This document shows, piece after piece, positions 1 through 5,237 of a stretch of 5,237 bases of DNA (positions are counted from its first letter, which is position 1; each line of letters begins with the position of its first letter). The notes beneath the pieces are model-generated. The model did no database searches. It was not told the origin of the DNA and saw only the letters and a list, made by a program, of their open reading frames with translations. Where the stretch lies: NCBI GenBank assembly GCA_029859185.1, contig JAOUDR010000245.1, forward strand, positions 1 to 5,237, given 5' to 3'. The position numbers and the translations under genes are program-made. Source of the DNA: Gemmatimonadota bacterium. Lineage in GTDB: Bacteria; Gemmatimonadota; Gemmatimonadetes; Gemmatimonadales; GWC2-71-9.

Positions 1-129
1 GGCTACCCGGTGGTCCCGCAGGGTGAGGCCCGCGTCCGATGCCAACTGTCCGCAGCCCACACACGCGAGGACATGGACCGAGCGCTGGGGGCGTTCGAGA
101 CGGCCGGGCGCAAGCTGGGTCTCGTCTAG
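1..129 (+). CDS. kbl: Glycine C-acetyltransferase (2-amino-3-ketobutyrate CoA ligase), C-terminal end only
   Basis: This is the 3' end of a gene that starts before the window; 42 codons are visible before a TAG stop. The peptide begins GYPVVPQGEARVRCQLSAAH and continues with TREDMDRALGAFETAGRKLG. The pattern YPVVPxGxARxRxQxSAAHT, followed by a short amphipathic helix, is the typical C-terminus of Kbl, a PLP-dependent alpha-oxoamine synthase. Kbl cleaves 2-amino-3-ketobutyrate with CoA to give glycine and acetyl-CoA in cytoplasmic threonine breakdown. BioF (8-amino-7-oxononanoate synthase) is a relative with a similar fold, but its C-terminus normally lacks this exact QxSAAHT form, so Kbl is preferred. 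The PLP lysine and active-site residues are outside the window. A threonine dehydrogenase gene nearby upstream would support the call. No clear hairpin terminator follows the stop. Confidence 0.85.
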   Translation, partial: GYPVVPQGEARVRCQLSAAHTREDMDRALGAFETAGRKLGLV

Positions 130-564
130 GGCTCGTCCCAAGGGCGCGGAGATGCACGATCAGACTCGCGGCGAGCTCACCGTAACACCAAGTGCGGCAT
201 AGGGATACACTCATGAGCAGGATGTCCGGCCTGGGCCGCGTCGGACCAGCCCCGGCCGCGACTCGGCCGATTGCCGAGGGGAAGAACGTGTGCGGAACAT
301 CACGGATTCGGCCGCCGGAAACGGTATCTTCTGGTTGCCCGAAGGTTCAAGTGATTTCGCGACACCATGCCTTAACCTCCCTGTTCGCAATACCCTAGCT
401 CAGGTGGGTCGCGGAAACTGGGGCTCGCGTTTTTTCGCGTTGAGTCCTATCTTCGGGTGGTTCGCGCCCCCGGGACCGCCCTTCGACGGCCTGGATTGGA
501 GGCCCCGCGGCGAGTGTTGCGACTGCTGTTCAGTGCGGCCGGATGCGGGCCGCGGTGAGCCGGT

Positions 565-583
565 GCGGGAATTCGGAACCCGC
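565..583 (+). promoter_or_regulatory. Small hairpin in the leader of the beta-barrel gene
   Basis: GCGGG (565-569) pairs with CCCGC (579-583) around a nine-base loop. The loop contains TT and AA that could extend the stem past a two-base bulge. It sits 14 bases upstream of the Shine-Dalgarno sequence, so it would lie in the leader if transcription starts further upstream. A 5-bp GC stem is common by chance at this base composition, so a regulatory role is only a possibility. Confidence 0.2.
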
Positions 584-597
584 GCCCTTGATCACTC

Positions 598-602
598 GGA
601 GG
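598..602 (+). promoter_or_regulatory. Ribosome binding site of the beta-barrel gene
   Basis: GGAGG lies eight bases before ATG 611. This is a near-ideal Shine-Dalgarno match and spacing. It fixes the start of the downstream gene, whose first residues then form a signal peptide. Confidence 0.85.
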
Positions 603-610
603 TTTGACCG

Positions 611-1270
611 ATGGCGAAAGTTCCCGGAGTGCTCCTTGGCGTCGCGATGCTCTGCGCCGCGCCCCTTAGCGCGCAGGACGCGCCGTGGGTGAATCAGTGG
701 TATTGGGGCGCCCAGGGCGGTGCGGTGCGCTTCAAAACGCCCGACCCTAGTGCCAGCTGGGAGACAGGCTACACGTTCGGCGCCCATTGGTTCATCACCG
801 GCAGCCGCATGGGTCTCTACATGTCGTACGATCACATCCTGTACGACAGCGCGCTGTCCGTGATTTCCGATCCCACGTCCGGCACGGGGGTACGGTCGGT
901 CCAGTTCGACAACGGCCGCTACATCCAGGCGGATCTCATCGCCATGCCGCTGAAGGGCGCGATGCAGCTCATGATCGGTGCCGGGTTCACGATTCACAAC
1001 ATCTCGGATGCCTCGGTCCAGGGGACCTTTGCGACGCCGGAAGACCAGGCGTACTCCCAGGCGCTCGTCAAGGATGCCGCGACCCGCGCGTTCTTCAACA
1101 TCATGGGCGGTCTGCAGTTCCTGCTCGGGCCACGCGCCGCCGTGTACGTCTCGTACGAGTTCATCTCGTCGACGGAGAACTTCCTGCTCAGCGCCGAGCA
1201 GCACACGTTCGGTGGCGGTATTCGCTACTCGTTCGGAGGGCGGAAAGAAGAAGTGACCACCAGCCGCTGA
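611..1270 (+). CDS. Secreted outer-membrane beta-barrel protein, about eight strands
   Basis: A 219-residue protein of unknown specific function. Residues 1-21 form a Sec signal peptide: Lys3, a hydrophobic core at 7-17, and a likely signal peptidase I site after LSA (19-21), leaving Gln22 as the new N-terminus. The mature part shows about eight alternating amphipathic stretches rich in aromatic residues and glycine: roughly 29-42, 50-63, 67-80, 102-114, 117-131, 160-172, 176-188 and 197-208. The last ends IRYSF (204-208), like the terminal strand of outer-membrane barrels. An unusual 11-residue polar tail, GGRKEEVTTSR, follows instead of the usual terminal aromatic residue. Size and strand count fit the OmpA/OmpX-like barrel superfamily (OMP_b-brl type). 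The start is supported by GGAGG at 598-602. Cys15 is not in a good lipobox, so a lipoprotein is unlikely. The gene appears monocistronic and converges on the glycosylase gene. Confidence 0.75.
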   Translation: MAKVPGVLLGVAMLCAAPLSAQDAPWVNQWYWGAQGGAVRFKTPDPSASWETGYTFGAHWFITGSRMGLYMSYDHILYDSALSVISDPTSGTGVRSVQFDNGRYIQADLIAMPLKGAMQLMIGAGFTIHNISDASVQGTFATPEDQAYSQALVKDAATRAFFNIMGGLQFLLGPRAAVYVSYEFISSTENFLLSAEQHTFGGGIRYSFGGRKEEVTTSR

Positions 1271-1271
1271 C

Positions 1272-1901
1272 CTAACGCGCTGTCCTGGTCCGGTCGCGCC
1301 CGGAGCCGCCCCGCGGTTCCGGGCGCGACGTCCATGGAGACCCTGTCTCGGCGAACCGGAGCGGCCAATCCGATGCGTGCCGGATCCCGATCCGGGGAGT
1401 AACCGTCGGCGGCCCCGACGGCCCACCGACCGGCGGGCGGATGCACAGGCGCGGGCCATCGAGCGGCAATCCATCCATGCCGCCGGCGATGCCGAGCGCC
1501 TGGCAGAGTCGAGCGGGCCCGGAGCAGAGCAACCGCCGGTCGCGCGTGCGACGACGGCGGCACATGGCGGCAAGTCCTGCGATCGGTTCCAGGGCGCGTA
1601 TCAGGACGGCCGCCGGCACGCCCTCACGCTCCGTGACCACGTTGAAACACCAGTGCATCCCGTAGATGAAATACACATACGCGGTTCCCGGCCGCCCGAA
1701 CATGCTCGCGTTGCGCTCTGACCGCCGATTCCGATACCCATGCGCCGCCGGGTCGTGCGGACCGACGTAGGCCTCGACTTCGACGATCCGACCGGCCGTG
1801 ACCGTGCGCCGGTACCGGGTCTCGAGCACACACCCCAACAGCGCGCGCGCGACACGGACCGTGTCGCGCGCGAAGAAGCTCCTCGGAAGCGGCGGCGCCA
1901 T
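1272..1901 (-). CDS. mpg: Alkyladenine DNA glycosylase (3-methyladenine DNA glycosylase, AAG/MPG family)
   Basis: A 209-residue base-excision repair enzyme that removes alkylated purines such as 3-methyladenine by hydrolysing the N-glycosidic bond. The active-site pattern of human AAG is intact: RIVEVEAYVG (38-47) holds catalytic Glu43 (human Glu125) and Tyr45 (Tyr127), and His54 matches His136. YVYFIYGMHWCFN (75-87) holds Tyr77 (Tyr159), the intercalating Tyr80 (Tyr162) and Asn87 (Asn169). IRALEP contains Arg102 (Arg182), and SGPARLCQALGI is the conserved C-terminal-half motif. The family normally ends near RIGI...PLRF...SPWTSR (170-193); the 16 residues after that, rich in Arg and Gly, look like an extension encoded by a hairpin. 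ATG 1901-1899 overlaps the TGA of the upstream NYN gene by one base (TGATG). There is no clear Shine-Dalgarno, so translation probably depends on coupling. The family is monomeric and cytoplasmic. Confidence 0.93.
   Translation of the reverse strand: MAPPLPRSFFARDTVRVARALLGCVLETRYRRTVTAGRIVEVEAYVGPHDPAAHGYRNRRSERNASMFGRPGTAYVYFIYGMHWCFNVVTEREGVPAAVLIRALEPIAGLAAMCRRRRTRDRRLLCSGPARLCQALGIAGGMDGLPLDGPRLCIRPPVGGPSGPPTVTPRIGIRHASDWPLRFAETGSPWTSRPEPRGGSGRDRTRTAR
1293..1329 (+). terminator. GC-rich 16-bp hairpin after the beta-barrel gene, possible terminator without a U-tract
   Basis: Bases 1293-1308 pair with 1314-1329 around a five-base loop (1309-1313). The outer 12 pairs are perfect, followed by one G-U pair (1305/1317) and three more G-C pairs. 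It begins 22 bases after the TGA of the beta-barrel gene, where a terminator is expected. No T run follows on either strand, so it is not a canonical intrinsic terminator. It may act as a U-less terminator, a 3'-end RNA stabiliser, or a stop for leftward transcripts. On the - strand the G-U pair becomes a C-A mismatch, so the fold is slightly better in the + transcript. It overlaps codons 191-203 of the glycosylase gene. Confidence 0.6.
1844..1872. repeat. Perfect 29-base palindrome (14+1+14) near the start of the glycosylase gene
   Basis: Bases 1844-1857 are the exact reverse complement of 1859-1872, centred on A1858. The core is GACACGG-A-CCGTGTC, flanked by alternating CG. On the - strand it covers codons 10-20 of the glycosylase gene (ARDTVRVARA). 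The messenger could form a 12-bp stem with a five-base loop about 30 bases into the gene. The encoded ARDTxxVARxLLG peptide is itself usual for the AAG family, so part of the symmetry reflects protein sequence plus GC-rich codon choice. A translational brake or a protein binding site is possible but unproven. Confidence 0.7.
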
Positions 1902-1903
1902 CA
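1899..1903 (-). other. TGATG stop-start overlap of the NYN and glycosylase genes
   Basis: Read on the - strand, the TGA stop of the NYN gene (1903-1901) shares its A with the ATG of the glycosylase gene (1901-1899). The bases before it lack a purine-rich Shine-Dalgarno sequence. Terminating ribosomes probably re-initiate, which ties glycosylase output to translation of the NYN gene. Confidence 0.8.
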
Positions 1904-3775
1904 GCCGTCGTGCGGTGGCTCGTCCTTCGACTGGCCCAACATGGCACGCTGCAGCGCGGCACTCATCCGCTTGAACAGGCCACCGCCCTCGTCCGCCACC
2001 TCCCCCTGACTGTCTGGCTCGGAGGCACGAGGCTCCGCCGGCCGAGCCGGGACCTCGATCTTCCGCTGTGGGGCCGGCGCGACCGGCGCTTCTTGCCGGG
2101 GCGGCGTCGCCGACTCGGCCGCGGGTTCCTGCGACGGTTCGTTGTCAGGGGCTGGCGGGGGACCAGCGGCCCCACGCCGTCCCCCGCGCCCGCGGAGGGA
2201 TCGATTGTGCGAGACGGGCCCACGAGGTGCCGGCTCGCTGGAGCCCGCGGGTGGGACGGCGGGCTCGGGAGGAACGACGGGAGCCGTTGCGCCACCCCGC
2301 GACCCCGCACGGAACCGGGGGTTTCGTTGCGGGCCCGTCTCGCTCTTCTGCCGCGCCGCCGTCCGTTGTTGTGGCTCGGACTTCGGCGGCCGGGCTTCCG
2401 CGTTCTGCTGGGGGGCCGCGGCGCGCTCCGGCCCACCGTCGTCCACGCCACCCGTAGCCTGCGCGCGGTTGCCGTTCGGGGCGGACTCATCATCATCCTG
2501 CCGCTTGCGACCGCCCCGGCGAGACCGGCCGCCACGCTCACCTCTCCGACGTCGGCCGCGGGAATCGTCCCCGCTTCCTTCACCCTCCTCCGGCTCGGCA
2601 CCCGCCGACTCGGACTGGGGGCGGAGCCGCAGGAGATACGTGTTGTCCTCCGACTTCACGAGGTCGATCATCCCCGCGTCATGCGCCTGACGCAGGAACC
2701 GGTGAAACCGGCGCGCCTCGAAGATGGGGTCCTCACCGTCCGCCACTTCGGCCATGCGCTCCCGCGCTTGGTCGGTGTCCGTGGACTCTTCTCCGACGGC
2801 CCCGATGTCCGTGAGTGCCCGCCGCAGGAGGTCGAACGCTTGCGCGAGCGACATGCCCGCTTCGGCCACGGCCGGTCCCGCGCTCCCGCCACCGGACCCA
2901 CGACCGCGTCCTCCGCGCCGCCGAGACGACGAGGATGGTTGGAGCGCTTCCCGTGGCGGTGCCGCCTCGAGCGCCCGCTCGACATCCGGTGGAACGTTCG
3001 CGTTCCCCCCGAGCACGATTTCGTACTGGCCGTTTTCCATCTTGCTCAGCTTCAGGAGGCCGCGGCGACCGCACTCCTGGAGGAACTTGCTGTACTTGCT
3101 GAACCCCGCGTCCTTCTCGCTGAAGGTGGGGTCGAGTTCCTGCATGACCTGCTTCAGCCGGTCGGACCGCATCACATCGTCACCCTGCTGCATCTGCGTC
3201 GCGGCGACGACGACCAACTCCCACGGGTCCCGTCGGCGGTGCTCGACATCACCCTCCTTGAGCAGGCCGGTCAGCTCGTTGTAGGAGAAGTACTCGTCGC
3301 AGTTCTGGATCAGGAGATCGCTGGACGACTCCCGAATCCCGACCCCGATCACGTACTTCCCGTACTCCTTGAGCTTGAGCACGAGGCTCGAGAAGTCGGA
3401 GTCCCCCGACAGCAGGATGAAGGTCCCGATTTCCGGGCGCGTGAAGACCAACTCGAGCGCGTCGATCGCCAGCCGGATGTCGGTGGCGTTCTTCTTGTTG
3501 GACCCGAAGGCCGGGGCGAAGATCAGGTCGATCGACGCCTCGGACAGGGGGACGATGTACTGGGGGTAGCGCCGCCAATCGGCGTACGCGCGCTGCACGG
3601 AGATCTTCCCCTTGAAGACCTCCGAGTTCAGCATGTGTTTCAGCTGCAGCTGGAGGTCCGAGCGGACCCCCATGGTCACATTGTCAAAGTCGATGAGGAG
3701 CGCGGCATTGGGCGCATTCCGCAATGGTGCAGGATACGCGTCCGCGGTGCCGCGTCGCGAGAGGTTCTCAATCAC
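1901..3775 (-). CDS. NYN-domain putative ribonuclease with two OST-HTH/LOTUS domains and a long disordered basic tail
   Basis: A 624-residue protein. Residues 24-170 form a NYN (LabA-like, PIN-fold) domain. Metal-binding acidic residues are visible in LIDFDN (Asp29, Asp31), Asp99 after NKKNAT, Asp105, and SGDSDF (Asp125, Asp127), followed by GKYVIGVG. All are intact, so metal-dependent RNase activity is likely. A first OST-HTH/LOTUS winged helix spans about 183-255 (core FSKYSKFLQECGRRGLLKL) and a second about 308-385 (core FHRFLRQAHDAGMIDL). LOTUS domains bind RNA, including G-rich RNA. The linker holds RRRGGRGRGSGGG (285-297). Residues 387-624 are low-complexity Arg/Gly/Pro/Glu/Ala sequence, closing with a short amphipathic helix (599-613). 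No signal peptide or membrane segment is seen, so it is cytoplasmic. GTG is the start, overlapping the ligase stop as GTGA; it leaves about 24 residues before the first beta-strand. The target RNA is unknown. Confidence 0.88.
   Translation of the reverse strand: MIENLSRRGTADAYPAPLRNAPNAALLIDFDNVTMGVRSDLQLQLKHMLNSEVFKGKISVQRAYADWRRYPQYIVPLSEASIDLIFAPAFGSNKKNATDIRLAIDALELVFTRPEIGTFILLSGDSDFSSLVLKLKEYGKYVIGVGIRESSSDLLIQNCDEYFSYNELTGLLKEGDVEHRRRDPWELVVVAATQMQQGDDVMRSDRLKQVMQELDPTFSEKDAGFSKYSKFLQECGRRGLLKLSKMENGQYEIVLGGNANVPPDVERALEAAPPREALQPSSSSRRRGGRGRGSGGGSAGPAVAEAGMSLAQAFDLLRRALTDIGAVGEESTDTDQARERMAEVADGEDPIFEARRFHRFLRQAHDAGMIDLVKSEDNTYLLRLRPQSESAGAEPEEGEGSGDDSRGRRRRGERGGRSRRGGRKRQDDDESAPNGNRAQATGGVDDGGPERAAAPQQNAEARPPKSEPQQRTAARQKSETGPQRNPRFRAGSRGGATAPVVPPEPAVPPAGSSEPAPRGPVSHNRSLRGRGGRRGAAGPPPAPDNEPSQEPAAESATPPRQEAPVAPAPQRKIEVPARPAEPRASEPDSQGEVADEGGGLFKRMSAALQRAMLGQSKDEPPHDG
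1904..2617 (-). other. Coding region of the disordered Arg/Gly/Pro-rich tail of the NYN protein
   Basis: These codons (residues 387-624) encode a tail with no predicted globular fold. The order is an acidic patch (EPEEGEGSGDD), a strongly basic RG block (RGRRRRGERGGRSRRGGRKR), a mixed Gln/Pro/Glu stretch, a second RG block (RSLRGRGGRRG), a Pro/Ala/Glu stretch, and a hydrophobic end piece, GLFKRMSAALQRAML. Such tails in bacterial RNases (the RNase E C-terminal half is the known case) bind RNA and partners through short motifs; the same role here is inferred. The DNA is extremely GC-rich, which explains the long open frames on the opposite strand. Confidence 0.75.
3772..3775 (-). other. GTGA start-stop overlap of the ligase and NYN genes
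   Basis: The GTG start of the NYN gene (3775-3773) overlaps the TGA stop of the ligase gene (3774-3772). Upstream on the - strand, purine-rich GGAATGGAATTGAG ends about seven bases before GTG and may act as a weak ribosome binding site. The arrangement points to one transcript and coupled translation. Confidence 0.8.
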
Positions 3776-5237
3776 GTTGTACTCAATTCCATTCCGACGA
3801 CCTGCGTCAGTTCCCGTCGACGCACCTTCCCGCTCCCGGTCATGGGGAACGCGTCGAAGAAACGAACCAGGTCCGGAACCTTGAAATCCGCCAAATGGTC
3901 GCGGGCGTACGCTTTCAGCTCGTCGCCCGTCACGATTGCGCCCTCCACCGGCACGACGCAGGCGCAGACCAGCTCACCCAAGACCTCATGGGGCACGCCA
4001 ATCACGCAGGCATCATCGACACCCGGATGCGTCCGGAGGACGTCCTCGAGTTCGCGCGGGTAGATGTTGTACCCCGCGCGGATGATCATCTCCTTGCGAC
4101 GTCCCACGATGTGCACGTAGCCGTCCTCGTCAACGAAGGCGAGGTCTCCCGTCAGGAAGTACCCCTCCGCGTTGATCGAGCGACTGGTTTCGGCCGGCAT
4201 GCGATGGTATCCGACCATCACATTGGGCCCGCGCACGGCGAGTTCGCCAACGGCTTCCGGACCGTGGAGCGTTCCCCGCACCACATCCACCACCCGGACG
4301 TCCACGCCCGGGAGCGGTCGTCCCACCGAATGCACTCGTGCCTCGGCGTCATCGTCGAAGCGAGTGATCGACACGGTGGGACCGGTTTCGGTGAGTCCGT
4401 AGGCGATCTGAACGTCGTTCCACTGTCGGATCCGCTGCACAAGGTCGACGGAGACCGGGCTGCCGGCCACGATGCCGGTCCGGACAGTGGACAGGTTCCG
4501 GCCCCTGAACGACGCATCCCGCATCAGGAGCTGGAACATGGTGGGCACGCCGTGGACGACGGTCAGGCGCTCCCGCTCGATCAGGTCGAGGGCACCGGCG
4601 GGCTCGAAGCGTTCCTGCAACACCAGCGTTCCGCCGGTGAGCAGGGTCGTGAGCACGACCTGCATGCCAAAGACCGTGAAGAGCGGTACCGCGCAGAGCA
4701 CGCGATCCGTCGGCCCGAGGCCGAGAGCGTCGGCTGTCAGCATCGCCGTTTCGACGACGTTGCGGTGCGAGAGCAGCACGCCCTTCGGCTTGCCCATGGT
4801 CCCTGACGTGTAGCACAACCCCTGCGGCAGATCATCGCCACTCGCCTCGCGGGCGATTGGCGTGGACCGCCGCCCGCGGGCAACCAGGTCGGCGAACTGG
4901 TAGATGCGGTCGTCGTACCACATCTCGTCCGGCCCGACCATGGCCACATACCGCAGGTCCGGTAGATCAGCCAGGAGCTCCTCGAGGGTCTCGAGATACT
5001 CCGACTCACCGGCGGCCTGGGCCGCAATGGCCAGGACGGCCTCGGCGTGGCGGAGTTGGTACTTGAGCTCGTGGTATCCAACGGCGGGATTGACGGGGAC
5101 GAGCACGGCATCGAGCCGAGCGACCGCGAACAGGGTGATGATCCACTCACCCCAATTCGGCAAATCCACGGCCACCCGATCGCCGGGGCCCACCCCGAGA
5201 TCACGCAGGGCGGTCGCCAGAGCAGCCGCCTCCGCGT
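3772..5237 (-). CDS. AMP-forming acyl-CoA ligase (fatty-acid-CoA ligase-like), N-terminus off the window
   Basis: A class I adenylate-forming enzyme that activates a carboxylic acid with ATP to an acyl-AMP and transfers it to CoA. The frame stays open to the right edge (first visible residues AEAAALATALRDLGVGPGDR), so the true start is outside; GTG 5193 is an internal Val within the conserved GVGPGDRVAV segment. About 487 codons are visible and perhaps 30-50 are missing. Motifs in order are the P-loop YTSGTMGKPKG (about 4812-4780), YGLTETGP (4401-4378), the ATP-ribose-binding Asp of LTGD (4146-4144), GRRKEMIIRAGYNIYPRELE (about 4107-4048) with the hinge, and GSGKVRRREL, with the catalytic Lys at 3828-3826. 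All are intact. The substrate-pocket region (VPLFTVFGMQVVL) resembles fatty-acyl or aryl ligases, but chain length cannot be read from it. It is the first visible gene of a leftward operon. Confidence 0.92.
   Translation of the reverse strand, partial: AEAAALATALRDLGVGPGDRVAVDLPNWGEWIITLFAVARLDAVLVPVNPAVGYHELKYQLRHAEAVLAIAAQAAGESEYLETLEELLADLPDLRYVAMVGPDEMWYDDRIYQFADLVARGRRSTPIAREASGDDLPQGLCYTSGTMGKPKGVLLSHRNVVETAMLTADALGLGPTDRVLCAVPLFTVFGMQVVLTTLLTGGTLVLQERFEPAGALDLIERERLTVVHGVPTMFQLLMRDASFRGRNLSTVRTGIVAGSPVSVDLVQRIRQWNDVQIAYGLTETGPTVSITRFDDDAEARVHSVGRPLPGVDVRVVDVVRGTLHGPEAVGELAVRGPNVMVGYHRMPAETSRSINAEGYFLTGDLAFVDEDGYVHIVGRRKEMIIRAGYNIYPRELEDVLRTHPGVDDACVIGVPHEVLGELVCACVVPVEGAIVTGDELKAYARDHLADFKVPDLVRFFDAFPMTGSGKVRRRELTQVVGMELSTT

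Larger units (their letters stand above)
130..610. other. Intergenic region, no convincing gene
   Basis: The 481 bases between the Kbl-type gene and the beta-barrel gene hold no convincing coding sequence. Short open frames here (for example from GTG 192 or ATG 213, both ending at 398) lack a Shine-Dalgarno sequence and encode composition with no recognisable motif. No tRNA-like cloverleaf was seen. Visible elements are a six-T run flanked on both sides by CGCG (426-439), a small GGCCT/AGGCC inverted repeat (488-504), and a 5-bp hairpin near the right end (565-583). The stretch around 290-450 is less GC-rich than its surroundings, which suits a promoter for the downstream gene. No pair of hexamers matches a -35/-10 consensus well enough to call. 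Confidence 0.6.

Noticed and set aside
192..398. Short + strand frame (GTG 192 or ATG 213) in the intergenic region
   Set aside because: There is no Shine-Dalgarno sequence, no recognisable motif and no signal or membrane segment; it could easily arise by chance.
822..848. 8-bp inverted repeat TGTCGTAC/GTACGACA inside the beta-barrel gene
   Set aside because: It coincides with the encoded repeat MSYD...LYDS, has an 11-base loop in mid-gene and no context suggesting regulation.
1380..1395. 7-bp inverted repeat CCGGATC/GATCCGG near the end of the glycosylase gene
   Set aside because: It is short, with a two-base spacer, lies within conserved coding sequence (RIGIRHAS) and is expected by chance in GC-rich DNA.
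530..1573. A 347-codon - strand frame across the beta-barrel gene and the end of the glycosylase gene
   Set aside because: It conflicts with two well-supported genes, lacks a ribosome binding site and has composition typical of GC-rich shadows.
1910..4063. A 717-codon open frame on the + strand opposite the NYN gene
   Set aside because: It is a shadow frame. The - strand gene encodes recognisable NYN and LOTUS domains, while the + product is a run of Arg, Pro, Gly and Leu with no motif. GC-rich codon bias removes stops from the opposite strand.
3724..4806. A 360-codon + strand frame opposite the acyl-CoA ligase
   Set aside because: It shows no family motif, and the - strand carries every core motif of an adenylate-forming enzyme, so this is an antisense shadow.
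5191..5193. GTG 5193 as the start of the acyl-CoA ligase
   Set aside because: The frame continues upstream to the window edge with family-typical sequence (LATALRDLGVGPGDRV), so this codon is an internal Val and the gene is cut by the window.

Overview
The window is high-GC bacterial DNA. The beta-barrel gene has a signal peptide ending in APLSAQ, and short convergent genes and overlapping starts and stops are common here. This is compatible with a Gemmatimonadota-like or similar environmental Gram-negative lineage. That placement is an inference from style only; no rRNA or other marker gene is present.

Layout on the + strand: the last 42 codons of a Kbl-type glycine C-acetyltransferase (1-129), then a 481-base gap with no convincing gene (130-610). 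After it comes a small secreted protein predicted to form an eight-stranded outer-membrane beta-barrel (611-1270), with a good ribosome binding site.

Layout on the - strand: a compact three-gene unit is transcribed leftward from the right edge. It holds an AMP-forming acyl-CoA ligase (N-terminus off the window, ends at 3772), a NYN-domain putative RNase with two OST-HTH/LOTUS domains and a long disordered basic tail (3775-1901), and an alkyladenine DNA glycosylase (1901-1272). The genes overlap by four bases (GTGA) and one base (TGATG), so they are probably co-transcribed and translationally coupled. The glycosylase stop lies one base from the stop of the convergent beta-barrel gene.

Two DNA structures stand out. 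One is a 16-bp GC-rich hairpin (1293-1329) just beyond the beta-barrel gene and inside the last codons of the glycosylase gene. The other is a perfect 14+1+14 palindrome (1844-1872) about ten codons into the glycosylase gene. The most interesting protein is the NYN-LOTUS-LOTUS-tail protein. Its domains resemble eukaryotic RNA-silencing proteins such as MARF1, and its tail resembles the disordered scaffold regions of bacterial RNA-decay enzymes. No CRISPR array, tRNA, rRNA or insertion sequence was seen.
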